Positions 26,621 to 36,394 of a DNA stretch of 64,000 bases are shown piece after piece; the first letter of the stretch is position 1, and every line of letters starts with the position of its first letter. The DNA comes from Chitinophaga fulva (GTDB taxonomy: Bacteria > Bacteroidota > Bacteroidia > Chitinophagales > Chitinophagaceae). The notes beneath the pieces are model-generated. The model was given only the letters and a program-made list of their open reading frames with translations. It was not told the DNA's origin and ran no database searches. Position numbers and translations under genes: made by a program. The stretch is from NCBI RefSeq assembly GCF_012927205.1, contig NZ_JABBGC010000001.1, forward strand, positions 1,116,001-1,180,000. The letters run 5' to 3'.

Positions 26621-27082
26621 TTACCGGGAAAAAGGGATGAGATATGCGTAAGTGCTGTCTTTTTTAAGCGGTACAGCATTATCTCCAAGGGTAACGCCGA
26701 CAAGTTCGTTGGAACAACCGGCTTCCCTGAACGTCATGTTGATTTTGTACTGCGCAACACGGCCAGTCTGGCCCACCTCGAGCACCATGCTTGGTGCTAC
26801 CGGGCCTTTGAGGTAGGTAGCGCCGGTAGAACGGGAGGCCTTCTCTACCCAATAGCCGGACTGACCATTCGGCCGGATGAGCCGCACGCTGTCAAGCGGA
26901 ATAGTGGCCCCCGGGCCGGATACAAGGTCTGCGCCGGTCTGCGGATCGGTCAACCGGAATGTAAACTGGATGGCCATCTTCAGGGTGGCAATGTCGTTAT
27001 TGTTACAGGGGCTTTTTTCCTTGTGGCTGCAGCTGCCTGCCAACAGGGCAACTAACAGGATACCTGGTAAAATACGTGGCAT
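26621..27082 (-). CDS. Lipoprotein of unknown function
   Basis: A 153-residue protein with a lipobox signal (MPRILPGILLVALLAGSC, Cys18). The mature part is a beta-rich domain of about 135 residues without a recognised family; strands such as AIQFTFRLTDPQTGADLVSG and QYKINMTFREAGCSNEL suggest an immunoglobulin-like or carboxypeptidase-regulatory-like fold. Start at ATG 27082; an upstream TTG at 27088 would add two residues. The 210 bases between its stop and arfB contain a short possible reading frame with no support. Confidence 0.7.
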   Translation of the reverse strand: MPRILPGILLVALLAGSCSHKEKSPCNNNDIATLKMAIQFTFRLTDPQTGADLVSGPGATIPLDSVRLIRPNGQSGYWVEKASRSTGATYLKGPVAPSMVLEVGQTGRVAQYKINMTFREAGCSNELVGVTLGDNAVPLKKDSTYAYLIPFSR

Positions 27083-27177
27083 AAACAATAGATTTTGGTA
27101 TCAGTTAAGCGTACAAAAGCGGAAAATGTTACCGCGGTTTGTCTTAATTTCCCGCTGGATTAAAACAGGAAATTGAT

Positions 27178-27630
27178 ATGAGAGCAGTTATACAGCGTGT
27201 ATCCGAGGCATCCGTAACGGTTGATGGCGTCATCACCGGCCAGATCGGACAAGGCCTGCTGGTATTGCTGGGTATTGAAGACGCTGACGGCCCGGAAGAT
27301 ATCCAATGGTTGAGCAGTAAGATTGTCAACCTCCGCATTTTCAACGATGATGCCGGCGTGATGAACGTTTCCGTGAAAGATATGCATGCAGATATCCTGC
27401 TGGTAAGCCAGTTTACCCTGCACGCCTCTACGAAAAAAGGCAACAGGCCTTCGTATATCCGTGCCAGTAAACCGGACGTGGCCATCCCGCTGTATGAGAA
27501 AATGATCGCGCAACTGGAGCAGGACCTTGGTACAACTATCCAGCGCGGTATCTTTGGCGCTGATATGAAAGTAGCGCTGCTCAATGATGGGCCGGTTACC
27601 ATTATCATAGACACGCACCAGCGGGAATAA
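27178..27630 (+). CDS. dtd: D-aminoacyl-tRNA deacylase
   Basis: Dtd removes D-amino acids wrongly attached to tRNAs. The 150-residue length is standard. The active-site loops are visible: LLVSQFTLHASTKKGNRPSY carries the conserved SQFTL segment, and LNDGPVTIIID carries the cross-subunit GP motif. The start MRAVIQRVSEASVTVDG is canonical. The MazG-like gene follows after about 55 bases with its own near-consensus promoter. Confidence 0.95.
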   Translation: MRAVIQRVSEASVTVDGVITGQIGQGLLVLLGIEDADGPEDIQWLSSKIVNLRIFNDDAGVMNVSVKDMHADILLVSQFTLHASTKKGNRPSYIRASKPDVAIPLYEKMIAQLEQDLGTTIQRGIFGADMKVALLNDGPVTIIIDTHQRE

Positions 27631-27685
27631 GATAAAACCATTATGCCTGCAATCCGTTATCTTTAAAAACTACAATTCATTATCC

Positions 27686-28012
27686 ATGACTATACAGGAA
27701 GCACAGGAAAAGATCGACAACTGGATTAACACGACCGGGGTACGCTATTTCAGTGAGCTGACCAATATGGCCATCCTTACGGAAGAAGTAGGTGAAGTGG
27801 CCCGTGTAATGGCCAGGCAGTTCGGTGACCAGTCTGCTAAAGACAGTGACAAAAAAAGAGAATTGGCCGATGAACTGGCCGATGTTATGTGGGTGGTGTT
27901 GTGTATCGCCAATCAAACGGGTATAGATATGACCGTGGCGCTCGAGAAAAACTTTGACAAGAAAAATATCCGGGATGCTACCAGGCATACCAACAATCCT
28001 AAACTGAAATAA
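27686..28012 (+). CDS. MazG-like nucleotide pyrophosphohydrolase
   Basis: A 108-residue all-alpha NTP pyrophosphohydrolase. The metal motif is split as EEVGEVARVMARQFGD (E-x-x-E) and DELADVMWVVLC (E-x-x-D), the arrangement of MazG/iMazG domains. Such enzymes clear non-canonical nucleotides; substrate specificity cannot be told. A TATCTTTA element (27658-27665) lies 20 bases upstream. A hairpin with 14-base arms follows the stop. Confidence 0.88.
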   Translation: MTIQEAQEKIDNWINTTGVRYFSELTNMAILTEEVGEVARVMARQFGDQSAKDSDKKRELADELADVMWVVLCIANQTGIDMTVALEKNFDKKNIRDATRHTNNPKLK

Positions 28013-28033
28013 TCACCCTCCTCTACGCCTATG

Positions 28034-28075
28034 CCACGGGAAGCAAATGCCATGCATGCTTTTTGCTTCCTGTGG
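28034..28075. terminator. Hairpin terminator after the MazG-like gene
   Basis: Arms 28034-28047 and 28062-28075 pair over 14 bases with one G-U pair, around a 13-base loop. Its place makes a start codon at 28031 for the next gene unlikely. Confidence 0.65.
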
Positions 28076-28090
28076 GTAAAAACCTGCAGC

Positions 28091-29047
28091 ATGAATAAAC
28101 CAATGGGAAAAATACAATTGTACTGGACGGTGCTGAAAGCGTCCGGCAATGCTTTTATAGATGATAAAGTGCTGAAGCTCAGCGCGGCGCTGGCTTACTA
28201 TACCATCTTCTCCGTAGCTCCCATGCTCATTATCATCATCTTCTTCTGTGACCTGTTTCTGGGCAAGGAAGCGGTGGAAGGCAGTATCTATGGCCAGATA
28301 CAAGGCCTTGTTGGCAGTGAGGCGGCCATTCAGATACAATCCATGATCCGCAACGCTACCTTGTCGAATGATATGAGCTGGGCCACCATAGTAGGTTTTG
28401 TGACGCTGGTCATTGGTGCTACCGGCGTGTTTGCAGAAATACAGGATTCTATTAATTTTATCTGGGGACTGAAATCGAAGCCCAAGAAAAACGGCCTGCT
28501 GCGTATGCTCATCAACCGGCTATTGTCTTTTTCGCTGGTAGTCAGCATGGGCTTCATTTTGCTGGTATCACTGGCTGTTAACGGCCTGGTGGAGCTATTC
28601 CAGAATGTACTGGCGCAACTTATCCCTACCAAACTCACTACTACACTGATTGTATATGTGGCCAACCTGGTGGTGCCTTTTCTGGTGATCACCACCCTGT
28701 TTACCATCATCTTCAAGGTGCTGCCCGATGCCCGGATCAGATGGAAAGATGTGCGGGTAGGCGCTGTTGCAACGGCAGTGCTGTTTATGATTGGTAAATT
28801 CGCCATCGGCTACTATCTCGGTGCCAGTAAGGTCGGCTCTACCTACGGGGCCGCAGGTTCTGTGGTCATTATCCTGTTATGGGTATACTATTCCGCAGCC
28901 ATCCTGTACTTCGGAGCGGTTTTTACCCGCCAATACATACATCATTTCGGAAGGGAGATTTACCCTAACGATTATGCGGTCTGGGTAAAACAAGTAGAGG
29001 TGCCTCACGAGCCGCCGGCTCCCGGTAATGGGGTGGAAGAAGGGTAA
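28091..29047 (+). CDS. YihY/virulence factor BrkB family membrane protein
   Basis: A 318-residue protein with six to seven hydrophobic segments and the YihY signatures: LSAALAYYTIFSVAPMLIII near the N-terminus, ARIRWKDVRVGA in the middle, and SVVIILLWVYYSAAILYFGAVFTR near the end. Despite the old name (ribonuclease BN), the family is a membrane protein of unsettled function, possibly a transporter. The chosen ATG at 28091 follows the hairpin of the preceding gene; a start at 28031 would be inside that hairpin. Confidence 0.88.
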   Translation: MNKPMGKIQLYWTVLKASGNAFIDDKVLKLSAALAYYTIFSVAPMLIIIIFFCDLFLGKEAVEGSIYGQIQGLVGSEAAIQIQSMIRNATLSNDMSWATIVGFVTLVIGATGVFAEIQDSINFIWGLKSKPKKNGLLRMLINRLLSFSLVVSMGFILLVSLAVNGLVELFQNVLAQLIPTKLTTTLIVYVANLVVPFLVITTLFTIIFKVLPDARIRWKDVRVGAVATAVLFMIGKFAIGYYLGASKVGSTYGAAGSVVIILLWVYYSAAILYFGAVFTRQYIHHFGREIYPNDYAVWVKQVEVPHEPPAPGNGVEEG

Positions 29048-29112
29048 TAGTATTTATTTTAGTTAGATATATATTATAAAATAATTACAATCATATTTTC
29101 AAAATTGGCATT

Positions 29113-29120
29113 TATCTTTG
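29113..29120 (+). promoter_or_regulatory. -7 element of glyS
   Basis: TATCTTTG, perfect TAnnTTTG, 7 bases before the glyS ATG. The transcript would be leaderless or have only a few untranslated bases. No clear -33 element. Confidence 0.55.
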
Positions 29121-29127
29121 CGCGACT

Positions 29128-30555
29128 ATGTCTACAGATCAGAATAAATTCCAGGCGATCATATCGCACTGTAAAGAATACGGTTTTGTTTTTCAGTCCA
29201 GCGAAATATACGATGGGCTCAGCGCGGTGTATGACTATGGTCAGTACGGTTCCGAGCTGAAAAAAAATATTAAGGACTACTGGTGGAAGAGCATGACCCA
29301 GCTGCACGAAAATATCGTGGGGATCGATGCTGCCATCTTTATGCATCCTACCACCTGGAAGGCGTCCGGTCACGTGGACAACTTCAGCGATCCTATGATC
29401 GATAACAAGGACAGCAAAAAACGCTACCGGGTAGACCACCTGATCGAAGCGTACGCCGAAACACTGCCTGAAGCAGAAGGCAACGCTGTGCTGGCCCAGA
29501 TGGACGAACTCCTGAAAGAAAATGACTTCGCAGGCCTGAAAACCCTGATCGAAGAGAAAAAAATAAGCTGCTCTGTCAGCGGCACTTCCAACTGGACAGA
29601 CGTTCGTCAGTTCAACCTGATGTTCTCCACCCAGCTGGGCAGTGTAACGGATGAAGCCAGCGAAATATACCTGCGCCCGGAAACAGCGCAAGGTATCTTC
29701 GTGAATTTCCTCAATGTGCAGAAAACCGGCAGGATGAAAGTGCCTTTCGGTATCGCACAGATTGGTAAAGCCTTCCGTAACGAAATCGTTGCCCGTCAGT
29801 TCATCTTCCGTATGCGCGAATTTGAACAGATGGAAATGCAGTTCTTTGTACGCCCTGGCACACAGAAAGAATGGTACGAGAAATGGAAAGAAGAAAGGAT
29901 GCAATGGCACCTGAGCCTCGGCACCGATCCTTCCAAATACCGTTTCAAAGACCACGTGAAACTGGCGCACTACGCCGATGCCGCTGTGGACATCGAATTT
30001 GACTTCCCGATTGGCTTTAAGGAAGTGGAAGGTATCCACTCCCGTACCGACTTCGACCTGAAACAACACCAGGAATACAGCAAGAAAAAACTCCAGTACT
30101 TCGATACAGAAATTAACCAGAACTATGTGCCTTACGTGATAGAAACCTCTATCGGTCTGGATCGTATGTTCCTGCTGACAGTCTGCAACGCCTACGAAGA
30201 GCAGGACCTCAGCACGCCTGAGAAAGCCGATAGCCGCGTGGTGATGAAGTTCCCCGCGAAACTGGCGCCTATCAAACTGGCGGTTTTCCCGCTCACCAAA
30301 AAAGATGGTTTGCCGGAAGCAGCACAGTTACTGGTAAATGAGTGTAAACAATACTTCCACTGCTACTACGAGGAAAAGGACAGCATTGGTAAACGTTATC
30401 GCCGCCAGGATGCCATCGGTACGCCTTTCTGCGTAACCGTTGACCACCAGACCAAAGAAGACGGTACTGTTACCATTCGTTACCGCGACTCTATGGAACA
30501 GGAACGCGTTCCGCTTACAGAGGTGAAAAACATCGTTCTGAGCAAGATCATGTAA
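29128..30555 (+). CDS. glyS: Glycine-tRNA ligase (alpha2 type)
   Basis: A class II synthetase of the eukaryote-like alpha2 type, 475 residues. QSSEIYDGLSAVYDYGQYGS is the standard start of the catalytic core. Motif 2 is FRNEIVARQFIFRMREFEQM, with RPETAQGIFVNF just before; motif 3 is ETSIGLDRMFLL. The C-terminal anticodon-binding domain begins around LAPIKLAVFPL. It charges tRNA-Gly. It is preceded by its own strong -7 element. Confidence 0.96.
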   Translation: MSTDQNKFQAIISHCKEYGFVFQSSEIYDGLSAVYDYGQYGSELKKNIKDYWWKSMTQLHENIVGIDAAIFMHPTTWKASGHVDNFSDPMIDNKDSKKRYRVDHLIEAYAETLPEAEGNAVLAQMDELLKENDFAGLKTLIEEKKISCSVSGTSNWTDVRQFNLMFSTQLGSVTDEASEIYLRPETAQGIFVNFLNVQKTGRMKVPFGIAQIGKAFRNEIVARQFIFRMREFEQMEMQFFVRPGTQKEWYEKWKEERMQWHLSLGTDPSKYRFKDHVKLAHYADAAVDIEFDFPIGFKEVEGIHSRTDFDLKQHQEYSKKKLQYFDTEINQNYVPYVIETSIGLDRMFLLTVCNAYEEQDLSTPEKADSRVVMKFPAKLAPIKLAVFPLTKKDGLPEAAQLLVNECKQYFHCYYEEKDSIGKRYRRQDAIGTPFCVTVDHQTKEDGTVTIRYRDSMEQERVPLTEVKNIVLSKIM

Positions 30556-30603
30556 CATATTCAGGGCCACAGCCGTTTAATTTCGTATATATCCCTACCC
30601 CCT

Positions 30604-31230
30604 ATGCATATACGAACAATAACAGCTGTGGCCCTTTTGTTTTGCTGCATTTCCCTTTCCGCCCAAAAGACGCCCCAGGATTCTACCAATCATTCCCGTC
30701 CCCGTAAGGAACACCCGGTGTATTTACCCAAGAAATGGCCGCATGTCGTGTATGGCACACTGTTAGGGCCTTCCTGTGGTATTGGCGTTAACTATGATAC
30801 GCGGTTTAACGGAAAGCGCACCGGCCTTGGGATGCGTGTAGGCGCAGGCATTGTGCCTCAATACAAGGAGTCGTGGCGTTATTATAAACGTATTCCCGAA
30901 GGGCAAGGAAGGTACCATGACTCCACTATTACACACAGTTTTTCTGTTCCCGACCGCCCCACCCTCTTTGGAGGCATTAACTATGTGTTCGGCTTGCCGA
31001 ATCCCGATCGGAATTGTCTGGAAGTTGGCGCCGGGATGACTTACATGTTTGGCGACTCGCTTTGGTTTGAGGAAGGGGCAACAGACCGCACCACACTGGG
31101 ATGGTTATCCATTGCAGGCCGGCGTCATTTTATCAATAAACATTTTATGTTCAGGATGGGAGCTATGTTGATGTTCTCTTCCAATCAGGTAACACCCAAT
31201 CTGGACACAGGTTTTGGCTATTGTTTCTAA
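30604..31230 (+). CDS. Secreted beta-rich protein of unknown function
   Basis: A 208-residue protein with a signal peptide (MHIRTITAVALLFCCISLSAQ). The mature part has glycine-aromatic strands typical of small outer-membrane barrels: GIGVNYDTRFNGKRTGLGMR, then LFGGINYVFGLP and CLEVGAGMTYMFGD, ending in FGYCF with a terminal Phe. No family recognised. It starts 48 bases after glyS and converges on the flavin reductase gene with a 5-base gap. Confidence 0.72.
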   Translation: MHIRTITAVALLFCCISLSAQKTPQDSTNHSRPRKEHPVYLPKKWPHVVYGTLLGPSCGIGVNYDTRFNGKRTGLGMRVGAGIVPQYKESWRYYKRIPEGQGRYHDSTITHSFSVPDRPTLFGGINYVFGLPNPDRNCLEVGAGMTYMFGDSLWFEEGATDRTTLGWLSIAGRRHFINKHFMFRMGAMLMFSSNQVTPNLDTGFGYCF

Positions 31231-31235
31231 CCAGA

Positions 31236-31958
31236 TTATCCGTACAATTCGAGGTGAATATCATGGCGGTCATATCCCATGGCGGTGATACGCTGCCGGG
31301 CCTCGTCTATCATGGCTTTCCAGCCGCACAGGTAGAAGTTGGCGGGCCGCTTGTCCCCGGCGAGGATTTCTTCGTAGATACCGTGTACATAACCCTTTTT
31401 GCCGGTCCAGTCCTCCTGGCGGCTCAGCGTGGGGATATAGTGAAAACGGGGCATGTCTTTGTCCAGCTGCCGCATTTCTTCAGCATACAGCAGGTCCTGT
31501 TCATAACGACAGCCAAAGATCAGGTGGATATTGGGATGTGGCAGCTGATGCAGCTGTATATGATGTATCATGGACCGGAACGGCGCGATGCCCGTACCGG
31601 TGCAGATAAGGAACAGGTCTTTTTCCATGTCTGCCGGCAGCGTGAACATGCCCAGCGGGCCTCTTACCTGTAGGGTGCTCCCCTCTTTGATTTCATTGAA
31701 GAGGTACGTACTACCAACGCCTCCCTCCAATAGTACGATCACCAGTTCAAATTCATTGGTGCCGTCCGGATGCGAAGCAATGGAATAGCTGCGCCAGCGC
31801 TTGTTTTTCTTTTCATGAATGGGTAGGTCCAGGGTGACAAACTGCCCGGGTTTAAAATCAAATCGTTCCAGCTCGGGTATACGGATCCAAAAACGCCGTG
31901 TATTGGGGGTTTCATCTAACAGCCGGGTAACGATGCCTGTATACCAGATCTCCTGCAT
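31236..31958 (-). CDS. Ferredoxin-NADP reductase-like flavoprotein
   Basis: A 240-residue FAD-dependent oxidoreductase of the FNR superfamily. RSYSIASHPDG is the FAD-binding RxYS motif, GTGIAPFRSMIHH binds the NADP phosphates, and FYLCGWKAMIDEAR is the C-terminal NADP motif. The compact length and the absence of a ferredoxin domain match Fpr-type ferredoxin/flavodoxin reductases. It stands alone. The electron partner cannot be told. Confidence 0.87.
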   Translation of the reverse strand: MQEIWYTGIVTRLLDETPNTRRFWIRIPELERFDFKPGQFVTLDLPIHEKKNKRWRSYSIASHPDGTNEFELVIVLLEGGVGSTYLFNEIKEGSTLQVRGPLGMFTLPADMEKDLFLICTGTGIAPFRSMIHHIQLHQLPHPNIHLIFGCRYEQDLLYAEEMRQLDKDMPRFHYIPTLSRQEDWTGKKGYVHGIYEEILAGDKRPANFYLCGWKAMIDEARQRITAMGYDRHDIHLELYG

Positions 31959-32094
31959 GGAAAAAGGATTTTGGTGTCACTGAATATAATGAAACATTTT
32001 GGGATTTTGTTATTTGAATATTTGATCATTTTAATAATCAGCGGATTCCCGTCAAATAATTAAATCTCTAAATAATCAAATAAACAAATGTTCG

Positions 32095-32102
32095 TATCTT
32101 TG
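32095..32102 (+). promoter_or_regulatory. -7 element of mfd
   Basis: TATCTTTG, perfect consensus, 8 bases before the ATG at 32111. The upstream 100 bases are very A+T-rich with repeated AAATAATCAAATA-like runs and no clear -33 element. Confidence 0.55.
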
Positions 32103-32110
32103 CAACCTTC

Positions 32111-35100
32111 ATGAATTTACAGGCTGTATTACAATTATTTCAACGTGATGCTCGCCTGCAGACGCTGGTGAAGGGGATTCAAACACCCGCCCCACAATAC
32201 TTTCAGCTTTCTTCCCTGAGCGGGAGTGCAATAAATTTTGTGGCGGTATCAATCTGGGCTAATGCAGAAGCGAACCATCTCTTTATTCTGAATGATAAAG
32301 AGGAGGCAGCCTATTTCCAGAACGATCTGGAAGAACTCAGCCAGGCCCTTGATATTTTCTATTTCCCCGATTCTTTCAAAAAAACCGGACAGTTCCAGGA
32401 GTTCAACAGCAGCCACAGTATGTTGCGTACGGAAGCGCTGATGAAATTTTCCGGCGATGGCGTACGGAAAAAAATACTGGTCACCTACCCGGAAGCACTC
32501 TGGGAAAAAGTGGCCGGCAGCAAGGCTTTCAGCTCCAATATGGTGCAGCTGAAGGTAGGGGACGTGCTGAAAGTGGACCCGCTGCTGGAGAAACTGATCG
32601 GCTGGGGATTTGAACACACCGACTTCGTATATGAGCCCGGCCAGTACGCACTGAGAGGTGGTATCCTCGATATCTACTCTTTCGGTAACGAAAAGCCATA
32701 CCGTATTGAACTGTTTGGAGAAGATATCGACTCTATCCGCCTGTTTGATCCGGAATCCCAGCTTAGCGAGCGCAAGCTTACACTGGTAACGCTCATCGCT
32801 AATATGGATACCCACACGGTAGATCACCTGAAGACGTCACTGGTAGAATTTCTCCCCGCCAATACCATCGTGTGGATGAAAGACCCTGCCTACATTCAGG
32901 GCGTGGTGGAGCAGATGGAACAACGGCTCGATGATTGGTTGCTGACCGGTCAGAAAGTGAAGGTGAACGATGATGAAGACATGGTGCTCAGCAGCGATGA
33001 TTTCGTGAAAGCCGCTCCCCTGATGGAACAGCTTTTACAGAAAACGACCGTGGTTTTCGGTAATAAAGAATACCTCACGGAAAAAAGCATACAGCCGGAA
33101 ACAGTTGTCTTCGATACACAGGAACAACCGGTCTTCAACAGACAGTTCGATCTCCTGATCAAAGACCTGGCCCAGCATAACAATAACAAATACTCCCTCT
33201 TTATATTCGCTGATAACCCGCGCCAGCTCGAACGTTTGCGCAGTATCTTCGAAGACCTGAAAGCAGACTTTGTCTTCTTTCCCATACCAGTGGCCATCAG
33301 CCACGGATTCATCGATCACTCACTGAAACTTGCCTGTTACACAGATCACCAGATCTTCCAGCGTTTTCACAAATCAAGGGTAAAACAAGCCTACAATAAA
33401 AACAAGGCGATTACCATGAAAACGTTGCGGGAGCTGCAACCCGGCGATTATGTAACGCATATCGACCATGGCGTGGGCGTGTACAGCGGTTTGCAAAAGA
33501 TCGAGTCCGGCGGTAAAATGCAGGAAGCTATCCGTATTATTTACAAAAACAACGACCTGTTGTATGTAAATATCAACTCCCTGCACAAAATCAGTAAATA
33601 CACCGGTAAGGAAGGTGTGGAGCCCCGGGTGAACAAACTCGGCAGCGACGCGTGGGACAAGCTGAAGGAAAAAGCTAAAACGCAGGTTAAGGACATCGCC
33701 AAAGACCTGATCAAATTATACGCTGTGCGTAAAGCCCAGCAGGGTTTTGCACACGCACCGGACACCTATCTGCAAACAGAGCTGGAAGCCTCCTTCCTGT
33801 ATGAAGATACGCCGGACCAGAGCAAAGCTACCGCCGATGTGAAAAGGGACATGGAAAGCCCCGCTCCTATGGACCGCCTCGTATGCGGTGACGTAGGCTT
33901 CGGTAAAACAGAAGTGGCTATCCGTGCAGCTTTCAAATCCATCGTAGATGGTAAACAGGCGGCTGTACTGGTGCCCACTACCATCCTCGCATTCCAGCAC
34001 TATAAAACGTTCTCCGAGCGACTGAAAGATTTCCCCTGCACGGTGGATTATCTCAACAGGTTCAAATCTTCCAAAGAGAAAAAGGAAACGCTCAAAAAGC
34101 TGGAGGAAGGCAAAATCGATATCGTCATCGGTACACATGCCCTGCTGAGCAAAGATGTGAAGTTTAAAGACCTGGGCGTGCTGGTGGTGGACGAAGAACA
34201 GAAATTCGGTGTGTCTGCCAAAGAGAAGTTGAAACAGCTGAAACATAACGTGGATACCCTCACCCTAACGGCAACGCCTATACCAAGAACGTTGCAGTTT
34301 TCGTTGATGGGTGCCCGTGACCTTTCCATTATCAATACGCCGCCGCCTAACCGGCAACCTATTGAAACGGAAGTACAGGTCTTCAACCAGGACCTTATCC
34401 GCGACGCCATCTATTACGAAACGGAACGAGGCGGCCAGGTGTACTTTGTGCACAATCGTGTAAAAGGACTGGCTGAAATGTCTTCGCTGATACAGGGTCT
34501 ATGCCCCGATCTGGCTATCGCTACGGCCCATGGCCAGCTTGAAGGCCATCAGCTGGAAGAAGTCATTCTCGACTTCATTGACCGCAAATATGATGTGCTG
34601 GTGTGTACCAATATCGTGGAAAGCGGCGTGGATATTCCCAATGCCAATACGATTATCATCAATAACGCGCACCACTTCGGGCTGAGTGACCTGCACCAGC
34701 TGCGTGGCCGTGTAGGTCGCAGTAACAAAAAAGCATTCTGTTACCTGCTGGCGCCGCCCATGAGCACCCTCACTGCCGACAGCCGTAAGCGCCTGCAAAC
34801 GCTCGAACAGCACAGTGAGCTGGGCAGCGGTTTCCAGATCGCTATGCGCGACCTCGATATCCGCGGCGCCGGTAACCTGCTCGGTGGTGAACAAAGCGGA
34901 TTTATGGCGGAAATAGGTTTCGATATGTACCAGAAGATCCTCGATGAAGCCATCCGTGAACTGAAACAAAACGAATTCCGCGATCTCTTCAAAGAACAAC
35001 TGGAAGAGAAAAAAGACTTCGTCAATGACTGTACGATCGATACTGACCTCGAAATATTGATCCCGGATACTTATATAGAAAGTATCCAGGAACGTCTGAA

Positions 35101-35482
35101 CCTGTACCAGGAACTGGACAATACCACAGATGAAGGCAGGTTACAGCAGTTCGAGCATGAACTGGCAGACCGCTTCGGCCCAATGCCAGATCCCGTAAAA
35201 GACCTGCTCACTATGATACGCTGCCGCTGGATGGCTATTCAACTGGGCTTCGAGAAAATGATGCTCAAAGAAGAAAACCTCCGCTGCTACTTTATCAATA
35301 ACCCCGACTCCCCGTATTTTGAATCACCTACGTTCAATCATATATTAACGTATATACAAACCCGTACCAACAACGCCAAACTCAAACAGGTAGGCAAAAA
35401 CTTCATGTTGGTGGTGAACCGTATCCGTAATATGAACGATCTCTATGCTTTCCTCAAAGGCATAACGGATAGCCGCAAATAA
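32111..35482 (+). CDS. mfd: Transcription-repair coupling factor Mfd
   Basis: Mfd pushes stalled RNA polymerase off DNA damage and recruits UvrA. The 1123-residue protein has the full plan. The UvrB-like N-terminal module covers about 1-320. The RNA-polymerase-interaction (CID) domain begins near ELQPGDYVTHIDHGVGVYSG. The RecG-like helicase has Walker A GDVGFGKTEVAIRA, DEEQ in VVDEEQKFGV, and motif VI QLRGRVGRSNKKAFCYLL. The C-terminal TRCF domain (about 960-1123) is complete. It has its own promoter and is monocistronic. Confidence 0.96.
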   Translation: MNLQAVLQLFQRDARLQTLVKGIQTPAPQYFQLSSLSGSAINFVAVSIWANAEANHLFILNDKEEAAYFQNDLEELSQALDIFYFPDSFKKTGQFQEFNSSHSMLRTEALMKFSGDGVRKKILVTYPEALWEKVAGSKAFSSNMVQLKVGDVLKVDPLLEKLIGWGFEHTDFVYEPGQYALRGGILDIYSFGNEKPYRIELFGEDIDSIRLFDPESQLSERKLTLVTLIANMDTHTVDHLKTSLVEFLPANTIVWMKDPAYIQGVVEQMEQRLDDWLLTGQKVKVNDDEDMVLSSDDFVKAAPLMEQLLQKTTVVFGNKEYLTEKSIQPETVVFDTQEQPVFNRQFDLLIKDLAQHNNNKYSLFIFADNPRQLERLRSIFEDLKADFVFFPIPVAISHGFIDHSLKLACYTDHQIFQRFHKSRVKQAYNKNKAITMKTLRELQPGDYVTHIDHGVGVYSGLQKIESGGKMQEAIRIIYKNNDLLYVNINSLHKISKYTGKEGVEPRVNKLGSDAWDKLKEKAKTQVKDIAKDLIKLYAVRKAQQGFAHAPDTYLQTELEASFLYEDTPDQSKATADVKRDMESPAPMDRLVCGDVGFGKTEVAIRAAFKSIVDGKQAAVLVPTTILAFQHYKTFSERLKDFPCTVDYLNRFKSSKEKKETLKKLEEGKIDIVIGTHALLSKDVKFKDLGVLVVDEEQKFGVSAKEKLKQLKHNVDTLTLTATPIPRTLQFSLMGARDLSIINTPPPNRQPIETEVQVFNQDLIRDAIYYETERGGQVYFVHNRVKGLAEMSSLIQGLCPDLAIATAHGQLEGHQLEEVILDFIDRKYDVLVCTNIVESGVDIPNANTIIINNAHHFGLSDLHQLRGRVGRSNKKAFCYLLAPPMSTLTADSRKRLQTLEQHSELGSGFQIAMRDLDIRGAGNLLGGEQSGFMAEIGFDMYQKILDEAIRELKQNEFRDLFKEQLEEKKDFVNDCTIDTDLEILIPDTYIESIQERLNLYQELDNTTDEGRLQQFEHELADRFGPMPDPVKDLLTMIRCRWMAIQLGFEKMMLKEENLRCYFINNPDSPYFESPTFNHILTYIQTRTNNAKLKQVGKNFMLVVNRIRNMNDLYAFLKGITDSRK

Positions 35483-35509
35483 TTTTCTGTAACTTTTTCG
35501 TTGCATAAT

Positions 35510-35532
35510 CGTTTCATTTATAATGTGAAACG
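35510..35532 (+). terminator. Possible terminator after mfd
   Basis: CGTTTCA and TGAAACG (35510-35516 and 35526-35532) pair over 7 bases around a 9-base loop, followed by AATGTTTTTAT. Weak. The rest of the mfd-SIMPL spacer (35533-35667) has no other clear element. Confidence 0.4.
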
Positions 35533-35667
35533 AATGTTTTTATATGTCTATATGATGCTGTTGAAAATTTTTTTTCCCTGCTTTTGTGGAAACACGGTTT
35601 TATACTGCATCATGAAGGCGTAATAAACATCGAAAACAATTTTTTTAAATAAGAAAAACAAAGACAC

Positions 35668-36378
35668 ATGAAAAAGGTAATGTTATTAGCCGCCGGATTA
35701 TTCTTCGCTCTGAGCACTTTTGCCCAACAGGCTGACAATAAACAGGTAAAGAAAATTGAAGTGAACGGCTCTGCTGAAATAGAGATCACACCTGATGAAT
35801 TGAACCTGGACATCTCCCTGAGAGAATATTTAAAAGGGAAAACAAAAGTGGACATCACCACCCTGGAAAAACAACTGGTAAAAGCCATCGCTGATGCGGG
35901 ATTGCCTAAAGAAACCCTGACCGTCGAAAATGTGAATGGCTTTAACAATGAGTTCTTCCTTCGCAAGAAAAAAGATCCGGTTGAATTTATGACCCGCAAG
36001 CAATATCGCCTGAAACTGACCAGACTGGACAAAATCAACGATATCCTGGGTGCCATAGACGCGGAAGGTGTTGAAAGTACCCGCATCGCTTCTTATACTT
36101 CCAGCAAAATGGACCAGTACCGCAAGGAAGTAAAAATCAAAGCTATAAAAGCTGCTAAAGAGAAAGCTGAATATATGCTGGCTGCTATCGGTAACAGCAT
36201 CGACGGTATCCTCGAAGTACAGGAAATCAACACTGATAACTACGCTGACTACCGCCCGCAGATCATGGCCAATGCAATGTATAAATCTGCTGATGCTCTT
36301 GGTGGTGGCGCTCCTGAACTGGATTTCAAATCTATCAAAGTTCGCGCTGAAGTAAGAACAGTATTTACCATCAAATAA
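35668..36378 (+). CDS. SIMPL domain-containing periplasmic protein
   Basis: A 236-residue protein with a signal peptide (MKKVMLLAAGLFFALSTFAQ) and one SIMPL (DUF541) domain: KKIEVNGSAEIEITPDELNL is the conserved first strand, and EVKIKAIKAAKEKAEYMLAA the conserved helix. The family is periplasmic; a few members affect oxidative stress or signalling, but no enzymatic role is established. It is monocistronic, with a strong terminator shared with the convergent TonB-dependent receptor. Confidence 0.86.
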   Translation: MKKVMLLAAGLFFALSTFAQQADNKQVKKIEVNGSAEIEITPDELNLDISLREYLKGKTKVDITTLEKQLVKAIADAGLPKETLTVENVNGFNNEFFLRKKKDPVEFMTRKQYRLKLTRLDKINDILGAIDAEGVESTRIASYTSSKMDQYRKEVKIKAIKAAKEKAEYMLAAIGNSIDGILEVQEINTDNYADYRPQIMANAMYKSADALGGGAPELDFKSIKVRAEVRTVFTIK

Positions 36379-36394
36379 CTACATCATAAAAATG

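Noticed and set aside
26443..26703. 86-codon frame between arfB and the lipoprotein gene
   Set aside because: Overlaps the lipoprotein gene, has no start signal or recognisable domain, and the sequence looks like spacer.
28031..28090. Longer N-terminus of the YihY protein
   Set aside because: The extension lies in the terminator hairpin of the preceding gene.
29074..30069. 331-codon open frame opposite glyS
   Set aside because: Antisense to the catalytic part of glyS; no independent support.
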